A stretch of 64,000 nucleotides of DNA from Hymenobacter jeongseonensis (GTDB taxonomy: Bacteria; Bacteroidota; Bacteroidia; Cytophagales; Hymenobacteraceae), in the NCBI RefSeq assembly GCF_015694725.1, contig NZ_JADQDQ010000001.1, positions 806,001-870,000 on the forward strand, given 5' to 3'. A program made the translations under genes and the position numbers. Every line of letters begins with the position of its first letter. Positions within the stretch are counted from its first letter, which is position 1. Below the pieces are notes generated by a model that worked only from the letters and a program-made list of their open reading frames with translations, did no database searches and was not told the origin of the DNA. Positions 26,360 through 35,140 of this stretch are shown here, one piece after another.

Positions 26360-26460
26360 CGTCATGCAGAGCGCAGCCGAAGCATCTCGCGTGCAGCTAC
26401 TAATCAGTAACGATTGAATTACTACCCCACGCGAGCTGCTGCGCTCCACTCTGCATGACG
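26360..26460. repeat. Dispersed inverted-repeat element R2, inside the uronate operon
   Basis: The left arm starts CGTCATGCAGAGCGCAGC (26360 on) and continues to ATCTCGCGTG. The right arm ends CTCTGCATGACG (26449-26460). The arms are imperfect in the middle but complementary at both ends. The centre contains CTAATCAG and ATTGAATTACTA. It is the most degenerate of the long copies and lies between two genes that must be co-expressed. Confidence 0.8.
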
Positions 26461-26496
26461 GGCTGTGTCCAAGCTCTTACTCTCAAAACCCAACAA

Positions 26497-27153
26497 ATGC
26501 CCCGCCACACGCCCGCCGAAACACTTGCTACGCTGCTCCGCTACCCGGTGGTGCCCGTATTTTACCACGCCGATGTGGCCCACGCGCAACGCATGGTGCA
26601 GGCGTGCTACACGGGCGGTATTCGGGTGTTTGAGTTTGTGAACCGGGGCGACGAAGCCCTGGCCGTTTTCAGGCAGTTGCAGGCGTTTGTGCAGCAGCAC
26701 TGCCCCGAGATGGTTCTCGGCATTGGTACCATTTACAAGGCCGACGAAGCCGAGCAGTTTATTGCTGCCGGGGCCGAGTTTGTGGTGCAGCCGCTGGCCA
26801 CTGCCGAGGTGGCCGAAGTGTGCCGCGCGCACGACGTACCGTGGCTGCCCGGCGCCCTCACGCCCACCGAAATCTACAACGCCAGCCAGCAGGGCGCGGC
26901 GGTGGTCAAAATCTTCCCCGGCAACGTCGTCGGGCCCGAGTATGTGAACGCCTTGCGCGGCCCCATGCCCCACATCAAGCTCATGGTGACGGGCGGCGTG
27001 GAGCCCACCGCCGAGAGCCTCAGCGCTTGGTTTGGGGCGGGCGTCGATGCCGTGGGCATGGGCTCGCAGCTCTTCAAAAATGCCGCCGATGCCGACGTCC
27101 TGGCCGCCCGCATCGGCGAGCTAATGCACCTGGTTGCCCAACTGGGCAAATAG
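26497..27153 (+). CDS. eda: KDPG/KHG aldolase
   Basis: A class I aldolase of 218 residues that cleaves 2-keto-3-deoxy-6-phosphogluconate to pyruvate and glyceraldehyde 3-phosphate, the last step of uronate breakdown. The Schiff-base lysine is K138 in VVKIFPGN. Other family elements are GIGTIYKADEAEQF, PWLPGALTPTE and the phosphate-binding TGGV...GMGSQLF. The start MPRHTPAE was preferred over an in-frame ATG at 26455, because that one lies in the repeat element. Thirty bases separate it from the transporter gene. Confidence 0.95.
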   Translation: MPRHTPAETLATLLRYPVVPVFYHADVAHAQRMVQACYTGGIRVFEFVNRGDEALAVFRQLQAFVQQHCPEMVLGIGTIYKADEAEQFIAAGAEFVVQPLATAEVAEVCRAHDVPWLPGALTPTEIYNASQQGAAVVKIFPGNVVGPEYVNALRGPMPHIKLMVTGGVEPTAESLSAWFGAGVDAVGMGSQLFKNAADADVLAARIGELMHLVAQLGK

Positions 27154-27183
27154 CCGCTCTCCTGCCTTCAAATCCCACCCGTC

Positions 27184-28554
27184 ATGATGCCTTCCCAGCC
27201 ACTTACTCCGGACATTTCCGCCGCCATGATGGCCGCGCAGGTTGGAAAATATCGGTGGACCATTTGCTCGCTGGTGTTTTTTGCCACCACGGTCAATTAT
27301 CTCGACCGCGCCGTTATTTCCCTGCTCAAGCCCTACCTGGAAACCGAATTCAAGTGGAATTCGGGCGACTACGCCAACATCGAAATTGCCTTCAAGCTGG
27401 CCTACTCACTGGGCATGCTCGGCGTGGGCCGCATCATCGACAAACTGGGGACCAAAATCGGGTACGCGCTTTCTACTTTTCTGTGGAGCTTGGCGGCCAT
27501 CGGGCACGCTTTCGTGAGCAGCACCCTGGGCTTTAGCGTGGCCCGCGCCTTTCTGGGCGTCACGGAGGCCGGCAACTTTCCGGCGGCCATCAAAACCATC
27601 GCCGAATGGTTTCCGCAGCGGGAGCGGGCGCTGGCCACCGGCATTTTCAATTCGGGTTCCAATGTGGGCGCCATTATCGCGCCGCTCACCGTGCCGCTCA
27701 TCGCCGAAACCATTGGCTGGAAATGGGCCTTTGTCATCACTGGCGCGCTGGGGTTTGTGTGGTTGCTTCTGTGGTTTGTCTTCTATGAAATCCCGGCCCG
27801 GCAGGTGCGCCTGAGCAAAGCCGAATTCGACTACATCCACAGCGATGTGGACGACTTGGCGGCCGTGGCCGTGGGTTCAGAACCCAGGGTTTCCTGGTTT
27901 AAGCTGCTCACGTATCGCCAGACCTGGTCTTTCGTACTGGGCAAGTTTATCACCGACCCGGTGTGGTGGTTTTACTTGTTCTGGCTGCCTGATTTTCTCA
28001 ACAAGCAATACGGGCTGAAGGGCACTCAAGTGGCGTTCCCGGTAGCGGCCGTATACATTTTGTCCAGCATCGGGAGCGTGGGCGGCGGCTACATTCCGCT
28101 GCGTTTCATGCGCGGCGGCATGCCAGCTTTTCGGGCCCGGAAGCTGTCGATGTTGGTCATTGCGCTGTGCGTTTTCCCAATTGTATTTGCGCAGTATTTG
28201 GGGCAGCTGAACATGTGGCTGGCGGTGCTGGTCATCGGCATTGCGGCGGCGGCGCACCAGGCGTGGAGCGCCAATATTTTCACCACGGTATCGGATATGT
28301 TCCCGAAGCGGGCCGTGGCGTCGGTCACGGGCATCGGGGGCATGGCCGGCGGTCTGGGCGGCATCCTGCTCACGGCGCTGGTGCAGAAGCGCATGTTTGT
28401 GTACTACGAAAGCATCAATCAGCTCGACAAGGCCTACTTCATCATGTTTCTGATTTGCGGCGGGGCCTACCTGCTGGCCTGGGTGCTGATGCACTTTCTG
28501 GCGGCCAACATGAAGCCCATCGACTTAGACGCCACCACTCCACCCGCAGCCTAG
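27184..28554 (+). CDS. exuT: MFS hexuronate transporter (ExuT-like)
   Basis: An inner-membrane transporter of 456 residues and about 12 helices in the anion:cation symporter branch of MFS. Hallmarks are TTVNYLDRAVISLLKPYLE after the first helix, LGVGRIIDKLGTK in loop 2-3, FLGVTEAGNFPAAIKTIAEWFP and GIFNSGSNVGAIIAPL. This matches proton-linked uptake of glucuronate and galacturonate. It is the last gene of the uronate operon, 30 bases after eda. ATGATG at 27184 gives two possible starts one codon apart. The rest of the pathway (uxaA/uxaB or uxuA/uxuB) must be elsewhere. Confidence 0.92.
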   Translation: MMPSQPLTPDISAAMMAAQVGKYRWTICSLVFFATTVNYLDRAVISLLKPYLETEFKWNSGDYANIEIAFKLAYSLGMLGVGRIIDKLGTKIGYALSTFLWSLAAIGHAFVSSTLGFSVARAFLGVTEAGNFPAAIKTIAEWFPQRERALATGIFNSGSNVGAIIAPLTVPLIAETIGWKWAFVITGALGFVWLLLWFVFYEIPARQVRLSKAEFDYIHSDVDDLAAVAVGSEPRVSWFKLLTYRQTWSFVLGKFITDPVWWFYLFWLPDFLNKQYGLKGTQVAFPVAAVYILSSIGSVGGGYIPLRFMRGGMPAFRARKLSMLVIALCVFPIVFAQYLGQLNMWLAVLVIGIAAAAHQAWSANIFTTVSDMFPKRAVASVTGIGGMAGGLGGILLTALVQKRMFVYYESINQLDKAYFIMFLICGGAYLLAWVLMHFLAANMKPIDLDATTPPAA

Positions 28555-28611
28555 TGCGATGGCGCTGGGCTCCCTGTCGTAAAAAGCATTGTGCAGCTGC
28601 CAAGTGAACCG

Positions 28612-30117
28612 TTATTGCTTCAGGTACTTGGCCGCGCCGGTGTTTTGGGGATTCAGTTCGAGGGAGCGTTTGTAGTTCTGGCGGGCCAGCGGCTTGTTGC
28701 CCAGTGCATCATACATTTCTCCCAGGCTGTCGTAGGCGTTTGCGCTTTGCGGGTACAGGCTCACGTTTAGCTTGAATACCTCCAGCGCTTCTTTGGGTTG
28801 CGCTTGTTTCAGCAGCGTGTAGCCCCAGGCATTCACTTCGTCTTCGGGCAGTTGGTAGGCGGGGTTTTTCTTCTTTTCCTTCTTCGTGAAGGCCTGGGCC
28901 TGGTCAAAGCCGCGCTTGCGCAATTCCGCCTGCAGCGCCCGGATGGTGGGCGGCAGCCCAAAACCGCTGGACGCCTTCATGTCGGGTAGGTAGTAGCCGG
29001 CTATCTCGTCCACGAATGTGTCGGGGTTTGCCCCTTGCAGGTTGGTCAGCACCACGATGGCCAGGTCGTCTTTGGGGTACAGGAACACTGCGGAGCGGCC
29101 TCCGCCCACGGGCGCTACGGCCGGGTGCTCGGGGCGGCTGATGGTGGGCCAGCCCAAGGCGTACCCGTTCAGTTGTTTGCTGAAGCCCCGCTGTGTGCCG
29201 TTGTTGAGGCGGCCCGGCGTCCACATCGTTGGGATGCTGCCGGGGTCGCGCAGTAGTTTGCCCTGCTGCAGGGCCAGCAGCCACTGGGCCAGTTCCTCGG
29301 CCGTTGTGCTCATGCCCGCGGCCGTGCGCAGCGAGGGCGGAAAGGTCTCGAAAACGTTGCGCAGCTGGCTGCTGCGGCTCATTTGCCCGTTGGCGAAGTG
29401 GTAAAAAGTATAGCTCCGGGCACCGTTGGGCAGCACATTGTGGGCGTCGCCCGACGTGGTCCGGGGCATGCCCACCACGTTGAGCTGCCGCTCCTGAATG
29501 AACCGCCCGAACGGCTGCCCGCTGAGTTGGTCGATGATTTTGCCGAGCAACAGGTAATTGGTTTGGTTGTAGGCGAATTTTTCGCCAATCGGAAAGTCCA
29601 TCGGTTGGGTTTGCACCTTCGCCCAGGCGGCGTTTTCGTTGCCTTCCGTTACCATTTCGTCGTCGGGCATAATTTCGGGCAGGCCGGAGGTGTGCGTCAG
29701 CAGCTGCCGCACCGTGACGGGCTGCCACGCGGCGGGCAGGCTCGTGAGGTAGCGCGACACGGGCGCCGTGAGCTCCAACTTGCCGGCCTCTACCAGCTGC
29801 ATCACGGCGACGCCCACAAAGGCCTTCGTGATGGAGTTGATGGAAAAACGCGTGTGGCGGCTAACCGGCACCGAATCCTGCACATTGGCCAGCCCATACT
29901 GCGCCGACTTCACCACTTGGCCGTGTCGAATCACGGCCAGCTGCAGTCCCGGAATGCGCAGCTGCCGCATTTTGCTGGTAAGAAACAGGTCCAGGCTGTC
30001 GGCGGGAGTAGCGGCCGATGCCTGAAAAGCGCTGCTGAAGAACAGCAACAGCAGCGCCCAGCCGCGAATGCAGGCCGTGAGTTTTGGGAAGGGCAGGGGG
30101 TGGGTTTGGGTGTTCAT
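28612..30117 (-). CDS. Secreted beta-lactamase-family serine hydrolase with TPR tail
   Basis: A protein of 501 residues. A signal peptide (GWALLLLFFSSAFQASA) is followed by a class-C-like serine hydrolase domain. The SxxK motif is S95-I-T-K98 in INSITKAF, followed by LLTHTSGLPE. The Tyr motif is Y183 in FAYNQTNYLLLG, with YNQ instead of the usual YSN. The third motif region is probably VGGGRSAVF. The last 75 residues form two tetratricopeptide repeats (YDSLGEMYDALGNKPLARQNY). Such proteins are periplasmic peptidases or esterases, and beta-lactamase activity itself is unlikely. It converges with the uronate operon and is probably single. Confidence 0.9.
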   Translation of the reverse strand: MNTQTHPLPFPKLTACIRGWALLLLFFSSAFQASAATPADSLDLFLTSKMRQLRIPGLQLAVIRHGQVVKSAQYGLANVQDSVPVSRHTRFSINSITKAFVGVAVMQLVEAGKLELTAPVSRYLTSLPAAWQPVTVRQLLTHTSGLPEIMPDDEMVTEGNENAAWAKVQTQPMDFPIGEKFAYNQTNYLLLGKIIDQLSGQPFGRFIQERQLNVVGMPRTTSGDAHNVLPNGARSYTFYHFANGQMSRSSQLRNVFETFPPSLRTAAGMSTTAEELAQWLLALQQGKLLRDPGSIPTMWTPGRLNNGTQRGFSKQLNGYALGWPTISRPEHPAVAPVGGGRSAVFLYPKDDLAIVVLTNLQGANPDTFVDEIAGYYLPDMKASSGFGLPPTIRALQAELRKRGFDQAQAFTKKEKKKNPAYQLPEDEVNAWGYTLLKQAQPKEALEVFKLNVSLYPQSANAYDSLGEMYDALGNKPLARQNYKRSLELNPQNTGAAKYLKQ

Positions 30118-30357
30118 CTTGCAGATATGGGGTGAGGGATGAGGCGCGGGTGCCGGGGGCCGCTCAAGTCGGACAGATGCGTTGGGCCGGTAAATGGTTG
30201 CACAAATATTATAATATCAATTTTAATAAGTGGTGCCAAGGCTGAGCAATTTGGCGGCGCTCACTCCTGCCTCTAACCAATTCGTAACATTCCCATCATA
30301 TGAAGGACACGAGGAAGTAATACTAAAACCCGCCCTTTGTGCCAGCATTATCATTTG

Positions 30358-31566
30358 ATGAATAAACTATTAATAGTCCTCCTCCTGCTGATTGCCGGAC
30401 GAGCTTACAGTCAGGCAGCTGACTCTGTATTTCAAGCGCCACCCGCCACTAAAAAGTGGTATGAAACATTTGCCATTCGGGGGTATGCACAGGCCCGCTA
30501 TAACCGCCTGCTCGAAACCAACCCGGACCTCGGCTGCGAGCAGTGCGACCGGTCGTGGGGAAAAAACGGGGGGATTTCGCTGCGCCGGGTGCGAATTATC
30601 TTTTTCGGGCAGCTGCACGAGCGGGTGTATTTCTACATCCAACCCGATTTTGCCAGCACGCCAAGTGGTAGCACCTCGCTGCAGTTCGGCCAGTTGCGCG
30701 ATGCCTACTTCGACCTGGGCCTCGACAAGGCCAGCCAATTCCGTATTCGCCTGGGCCAGAGCAAAATTCCTTTTGGCTTCGAGAACATGCAGTCGAGCCA
30801 AAACCGGCTTACCCTCGACCGCAACGACGCCCTGAACAGTGCCTTCTCTAACGAGCGGGACCTGGGCGCCTTCTTCTATTGGGCGCCCACGGCGGTACGC
30901 CAGCGCTTCGCCGCGCTGGTGAAAGAGGGCCTGAAAGGCTCGGGCGACTACGGCATGGTGGGCCTGGGCGTCTTTAACGGCCAAACGGCCAATCGCCCGG
31001 AGCTGAACGACAAACAGCACGTGGTCGCCCGCTTCACGTACCCGATGGCAGTGGGCCGGCACATTATCGAGCCTGGCCTCCAGGCGTATTCCGGCGATTA
31101 TGTGATGGCGGCCGACCAACTGTCGGCCGGCGTGAAGGTGCGCCCCGACCGTAGCTACCTCGACCAGCGCGTGGCTGCTACGTTTGTGCTGTACCCGCAG
31201 CCATTTGGCGTGCAGGCGGAATTCAACGTGGGCCGCGGCCCCGAATTCAACCCGCGCACCGACAGCATCGAAACCCGGGGCCTGCACGGCGGCTACCTGC
31301 TGCTCAACTACCGCCTGCGCTACCAGCAGCAGCAGTTTTACCCCTTCCTGCGGGCGCAGTACTACGAAGGCGGCAAAAAGCACGAGCGCGACGCCCGCAG
31401 CTACGGCGTGCGCGAGGCCGAACTGGGCGTGGAATGGCAGCCCGTCAGCAGTTTTGAGTTGGTGGCCATGTACACGCTTTCATCGAGGCGCTACGAAGAT
31501 TTTCAGAAGCCCGACAACCGGCAGCGCGGCGGCCTGCTACGGCTCCAGGCTCAGATTAACTTCTAG
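30358..31566 (+). CDS. Porin, OprO/OprP (phosphate-selective) type
   Basis: A protein of 402 residues with a signal peptide (MNKLLIVLLLLIAGRAYSQ) and a 16-strand-like outer membrane barrel. The block IRGYAQARYNRLLETN at the barrel start, then SLRRVRIIFFGQLHERVYFYIQPDF and RIRLGQSKIPFGFENMQSSQ, are typical of the family. The last residue is Phe (QAQINF), the usual outer-membrane insertion signal. Two cysteines in GCEQCDRSWG near the start may pair. Ligand specificity cannot be read from sequence. The upstream 240-base gap is AT-rich and is shared with the divergent serine hydrolase. Confidence 0.88.
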   Translation: MNKLLIVLLLLIAGRAYSQAADSVFQAPPATKKWYETFAIRGYAQARYNRLLETNPDLGCEQCDRSWGKNGGISLRRVRIIFFGQLHERVYFYIQPDFASTPSGSTSLQFGQLRDAYFDLGLDKASQFRIRLGQSKIPFGFENMQSSQNRLTLDRNDALNSAFSNERDLGAFFYWAPTAVRQRFAALVKEGLKGSGDYGMVGLGVFNGQTANRPELNDKQHVVARFTYPMAVGRHIIEPGLQAYSGDYVMAADQLSAGVKVRPDRSYLDQRVAATFVLYPQPFGVQAEFNVGRGPEFNPRTDSIETRGLHGGYLLLNYRLRYQQQQFYPFLRAQYYEGGKKHERDARSYGVREAELGVEWQPVSSFELVAMYTLSSRRYEDFQKPDNRQRGGLLRLQAQINF

Positions 31567-31615
31567 CAGCCTGCGGCAGAAATAATTGGGTGGGAATGCT
31601 TGCGCGAATTCTAGC

Positions 31616-32149
31616 CTAAGCTTTGCGCTCTTCTACCGGGTACCGGGTACGCGTTGGGGCTGTGGCAGAAGGCCAATTGCCTGTTGCAAAAGAGTTGAAA
31701 GGTCGCGATTTGCAAAAAAAATCATCGACGCCGTAGAAATCCGGTTGCTGGGGCGTGACGATAAAGACTAGGTCGGAGTACTCGGTGTGACACACGTACG
31801 ACCGGATGCGGTGGTGGTCTTTTAATACGAAACAGACCTCTACTTGCCACGAGCCGGTTGGTCGCCCATCGCCTGCTTGCTGCGGTTGCATGCGTTGGTA
31901 AGAACCGATGATTGCCGCTACTGTAGGCCCGTCGCGGAGGACCAGCGAATCACGAATGAGTGACGCCTGAGACCGATTATACGGGTAGAGTACCACATGG
32001 CTTACCCTGTCGACCGTGGCGTGGGCCAAGATTTCCAGTTGATGGCGCCGGCCTGTCCGGCTGCGCAACGTCGCGTAAAAACACGCTCCCAGCGACACCA
32101 TGAAAATTGCGGCGAAGGCATAAGGGCGAATCGGCAGTGCCTTCAGCAT
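31616..32149 (-). CDS. Hypothetical membrane-anchored protein
   Basis: A protein of 177 residues with one N-terminal hydrophobic segment (PYAFAAIFMVSLGACFYATL), so probably an uncleaved signal anchor or lipoprotein-like start. The remaining domain is soluble, with two cysteines (VCFVLKD, SYVCHTE) and a Ser/Thr/Pro-rich C-terminus. I do not recognise the family. Codon use is less GC-biased than its neighbours, which may point to recent acquisition. It lies between the porin and the glycosyltransferase, 56 bases downstream of the latter on the same strand. The ATG at 32149 is preceded by an in-frame TTG. Confidence 0.55.
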   Translation of the reverse strand: MLKALPIRPYAFAAIFMVSLGACFYATLRSRTGRRHQLEILAHATVDRVSHVVLYPYNRSQASLIRDSLVLRDGPTVAAIIGSYQRMQPQQAGDGRPTGSWQVEVCFVLKDHHRIRSYVCHTEYSDLVFIVTPQQPDFYGVDDFFCKSRPFNSFATGNWPSATAPTRTRYPVEERKA

Positions 32150-32205
32150 CAATGATAAATGAATAGCAAAATAAACGTTGACCGTCTATTAAGGTAGACG
32201 TTCCC

Positions 32206-33651
32206 TCAGTGCGCCACGCGGCGGTACACGCTGTGCCAAGGGTTCTGAAAGACCCGCTCGTAGGCCCCAATGCGGCTGGGCGCGGTGGGCGGCACCCGAA
32301 AACCCTGGTTGTAACTGTGGTCGGTGACGACGTATTCGGCCGAGTCGCGGGCAACCAGGGCGAAAAACCCGTGGACCGAGAGCGTGTCGTGGTAGTGCCG
32401 GGTGTTGCGCATGGCGTAGCCCGTGAGGCCCCGCAGGCGGTAGTTGCCCACTTCGTTGAAGAAAAAGTCGAGTGGCACCACCGCTACCGTGCCCCGTTTT
32501 GGCATGTAGCGCGCCAGTTGGGCATTTTCGGTGGCGGGCCAAGGCGTTTCCTGCTTTGTGCGCCACAGGTAGTGGGCGCGCACGCCGGCCCCAACGGGGT
32601 ACACCACTAGCAGTACCTGCAGCGCCACGCGACGCCACGGCGCCAGGCGCGGCCAAGCTCCCAGCGCCAACTCCACCACCACAATGATGAAAAACGGCAT
32701 CAGCAACAGAAAATAATAGCCCGTGGCCCGTGCGCAGATTATCCAGAAGCTGAGCACCAGCAGCAGCAAATACTGCTGGGGACCGGTGAGACGCCCGGCC
32801 CCGCGCCGCCACGTGAGAGCCACCAACGCCAGCAGCAACACCGTCAGCACGGCTTCGCCCTCGCTGTGGAAGTACACCGCTTGGTACTTGAGCAGCATGG
32901 CCAGCTTGGCCCAGCCGTCCTGGTTGGCTTGCGTAACGGCGGCGTTGCTAAACTGGGAGAGCAGCACCGGCAGCTCGTGGTTCAGCACGGCATCGAGCGG
33001 ATACAAAGCCATGGTGACGGTGCCGGCCGCGCCAAAGGCCAGCACGCCCGGCAGGCGGGTGCGCTGCAGAAGCAGCCACAAGCCACCCGCCATCAGGTAG
33101 ATGAGGGCGTGCAAATGCGCCAGCCCGGCCAAGCCACCCAGCAGCCCCGCCAAGGCCAGAAAGCCCGGACGCCCCCGCGCCGCGCGTAGTAGCATAAACG
33201 ACGCTAGTCCGGCGCTCATGGCCAAAGGTTCGGGCCGGCCAATAAACGCCGCCGACACCAACGCCCCGCAGCCTAGATACAGAAAGACTGCCAGCCAGCT
33301 GGCTTCGGCCTGCCCCCGGAAATAGCGCAGCAACAGCCCCATGCCTACCAGGGAGAACAATAAGCCCACCATTTTGACCGTGTACAGGCCGAAGCCAAAA
33401 ACACTCATCAGGCCCGCCTCCACGTAAATGAAGGCCTTGTGAAACACGTAGGCGTGCTGCTCCGACCCATCGCCGATGCCCCGGAATAACTCGGAGCGGG
33501 CGTGGCCATCCTTCACCACCCAATACGCCAGCTCGGCCCCCCAGGCATCGTCGAAATGGGCCGCCCGCTGTGGCAAGGTGCTGAGGAGTAAGGCCACCAA
33601 TACCGCCACGGCCGCATAGTAGACGCCGCGGGGGAAGATAATTGTTCGCAT
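32206..33651 (-). CDS. GT-C type glycosyltransferase (GT39/ArnT-like) membrane protein
   Basis: A protein of 481 residues from MRTIIFPRGVYYAAV, with about 10-12 hydrophobic helices. An acidic pair in the first extracytoplasmic loop (AAHFDDAWGAELAYWVV) is the hallmark of lipid-phosphate-sugar-dependent GT-C enzymes. FIGRPEPLAMSAGL after the third helix is also typical. The C-terminal soluble part (about 390-481) faces the periplasm. It likely transfers a sugar from an undecaprenyl- or dolichyl-type carrier to a lipid or protein. It is divergent from an O-antigen-ligase-like gene, so envelope glycan work is plausible. The in-frame extension to 33690 was rejected as non-hydrophobic and unlike the family. 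Confidence 0.78.
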   Translation of the reverse strand: MRTIIFPRGVYYAAVAVLVALLLSTLPQRAAHFDDAWGAELAYWVVKDGHARSELFRGIGDGSEQHAYVFHKAFIYVEAGLMSVFGFGLYTVKMVGLLFSLVGMGLLLRYFRGQAEASWLAVFLYLGCGALVSAAFIGRPEPLAMSAGLASFMLLRAARGRPGFLALAGLLGGLAGLAHLHALIYLMAGGLWLLLQRTRLPGVLAFGAAGTVTMALYPLDAVLNHELPVLLSQFSNAAVTQANQDGWAKLAMLLKYQAVYFHSEGEAVLTVLLLALVALTWRRGAGRLTGPQQYLLLLVLSFWIICARATGYYFLLLMPFFIIVVVELALGAWPRLAPWRRVALQVLLVVYPVGAGVRAHYLWRTKQETPWPATENAQLARYMPKRGTVAVVPLDFFFNEVGNYRLRGLTGYAMRNTRHYHDTLSVHGFFALVARDSAEYVVTDHSYNQGFRVPPTAPSRIGAYERVFQNPWHSVYRRVAH

Positions 33652-33706
33652 AAAGCAGGAAGTCACCGGCAGTTCATTGCCCGGCGGCACAACATAAGCC
33701 GTTTGG

Positions 33707-33714
33707 CAAAAGTA
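33707..33714 (-). promoter_or_regulatory. Candidate -7 promoter box (TACTTTTG)
   Basis: On the minus strand TACTTTTG matches TAnnTTTG, 56 bases upstream of the glycosyltransferase start. No -33 element is evident. Confidence 0.4.
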
Positions 33715-33855
33715 GCTCCTCGGCAGAATCCGCTACCGGGGGACAGGCTTCTGCCGAGGAGTATGCTGGTGCACCTTCCCACTAAGTTTTTTGAAAGCGT
33801 ACTTTGTGGACCAGATTGTGAGGAAGGACTATTCGCGCAATACTGACTGATTCCA

Positions 33856-35109
33856 GTGCCGTATTATTATTCTGGCCGTCTTTCGCAGCACTTATTGTGG
33901 CTGGCCTGCGCGGCGGGCGTGGCGGGCCTGCTGGCCTCGCGGGCGTTGGTGGCGCTGGCCCCGTTGGTGGGCGTGTGCGCCGTGCTGGCCAACCCGAATT
34001 TGCGGCGCGAGGGCCCCAGGTATTTCCGCAACGGAGCCGCCATGCGCGCCGCCGCGCTGTTCGTGTTTTTGGTAATAAGTGGCTTGTATACCAGCGAGTG
34101 GGCTACGTGGCGCCACGAGGTGTTTCGCAGCTTGCCGTGGCTGGGCGTGCCGCTGGCCTTCACGCTGGCGGTGCCGCTGTCCGGCCGGCAGCGGCTGGCA
34201 GTGGGCTCGCTGTTTGTGCTGGGCACGGCCGCCGTGGGGCTGGCCACCCTGGCCCAGTACCTGCTGGACCCCGCCAGTGCCAATGCCGCCATCCGCATCG
34301 GGCAGAACATGCAGTCCATCACCCGCGTGTTCCATATTTATTTCGGCGTGATGCTGGCGCTGAGCTTCTTTTGGGGCCTGCTGCTGCGGCGCCATATGGC
34401 AGTGCCGCCGTGGTTGCGGGGCGCGCTGCTGGGCGCGGCGGCGGCGGCTGTGCTCACGCTGCACGTGCTGGCCTACCGTACCGGCCTGCTGGTGCTTTAC
34501 GCCGGCTTGCTCGCCTACGTGGGGTGGCTGCTCACTCAAAAACGACTACTGTGGGGCTTAGGAATGCTGGCTTTGTTGGCCCTGGGGCCGGTGCTTGCCT
34601 ATCACACGCTTGAATCGGTGCAACACCGCGTCGATTCCACGCTCTGGGACCTGCACCAGTACAAAATGGGCCAGGACATCAACAACTATTCCCTTTCCAA
34701 ACGGCTGGCGGCGGCCGAAACAGCTTACGTCATCATCCGGCAGCACTGGCTGCTGGGCGTTGGGCCGGCCGATGCGCACGCCATCATGCGGGAGCAGTAC
34801 GACTGGCGAGATTTTGGTCTGCGCGACTCCAGCCAGGCTGACGTGCACAACCAGTACCTCAACGCCCTACTGGGCGGCGGCCTTATTGGGCTGGGGCTGT
34901 GGCTCGCGGTGCTGTTTTGGCCCCTCACCCGTCGCTGGGCCCGGCGCAATCCTTACGTCTGCTTTTTTATTCTTATCCAAGCCACGGCCATGCTGGTCAC
35001 CGACACGTTGAGCCTGCAAATCGGCCTCAACATGTTCGTGTTCGGCTATGGCTTCTTGGTAGTGGCCGGCGAGGCGGATGAGCAGCGCAAACTGCCGCTT
35101 AGGCAATAG
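33856..35109 (+). CDS. O-antigen ligase/polymerase-like membrane protein (Wzy_C)
   Basis: A protein of 417 residues with about 10-12 helices. The large periplasmic loop between about 245 and 330 contains LLGVGPADAHAIMREQYDW. It is followed by DVHNQYLNALLGGGLIGLGLW, the conserved His-Asn block of WaaL/Wzy_C proteins. These enzymes join lipid-linked glycan to an acceptor such as lipid A core. The start is GTG (33856), as no ATG occurs before residue 56 and the first helix begins right after it. It is divergent from the GT-C gene and converges on the oxidoreductase gene. Confidence 0.82.
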   Translation: MPYYYSGRLSQHLLWLACAAGVAGLLASRALVALAPLVGVCAVLANPNLRREGPRYFRNGAAMRAAALFVFLVISGLYTSEWATWRHEVFRSLPWLGVPLAFTLAVPLSGRQRLAVGSLFVLGTAAVGLATLAQYLLDPASANAAIRIGQNMQSITRVFHIYFGVMLALSFFWGLLLRRHMAVPPWLRGALLGAAAAAVLTLHVLAYRTGLLVLYAGLLAYVGWLLTQKRLLWGLGMLALLALGPVLAYHTLESVQHRVDSTLWDLHQYKMGQDINNYSLSKRLAAAETAYVIIRQHWLLGVGPADAHAIMREQYDWRDFGLRDSSQADVHNQYLNALLGGGLIGLGLWLAVLFWPLTRRWARRNPYVCFFILIQATAMLVTDTLSLQIGLNMFVFGYGFLVVAGEADEQRKLPLRQ

Positions 35110-35140
35110 AGACCCTGGCCTGTGTCTTAACTCTGCCGAT

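Noticed and set aside
26455..26496. Upstream start of eda inside hairpin R2
   Set aside because: The ATG belongs to the repeat core (GCATGACG), and the aldolase fold starts after MPRHT.
31616..32149. Possible cargo gene of a mobile element (atypical composition)
   Set aside because: No inverted repeats, transposase or target duplication around it. The composition difference alone is too weak, so it is kept as a hypothetical gene only.
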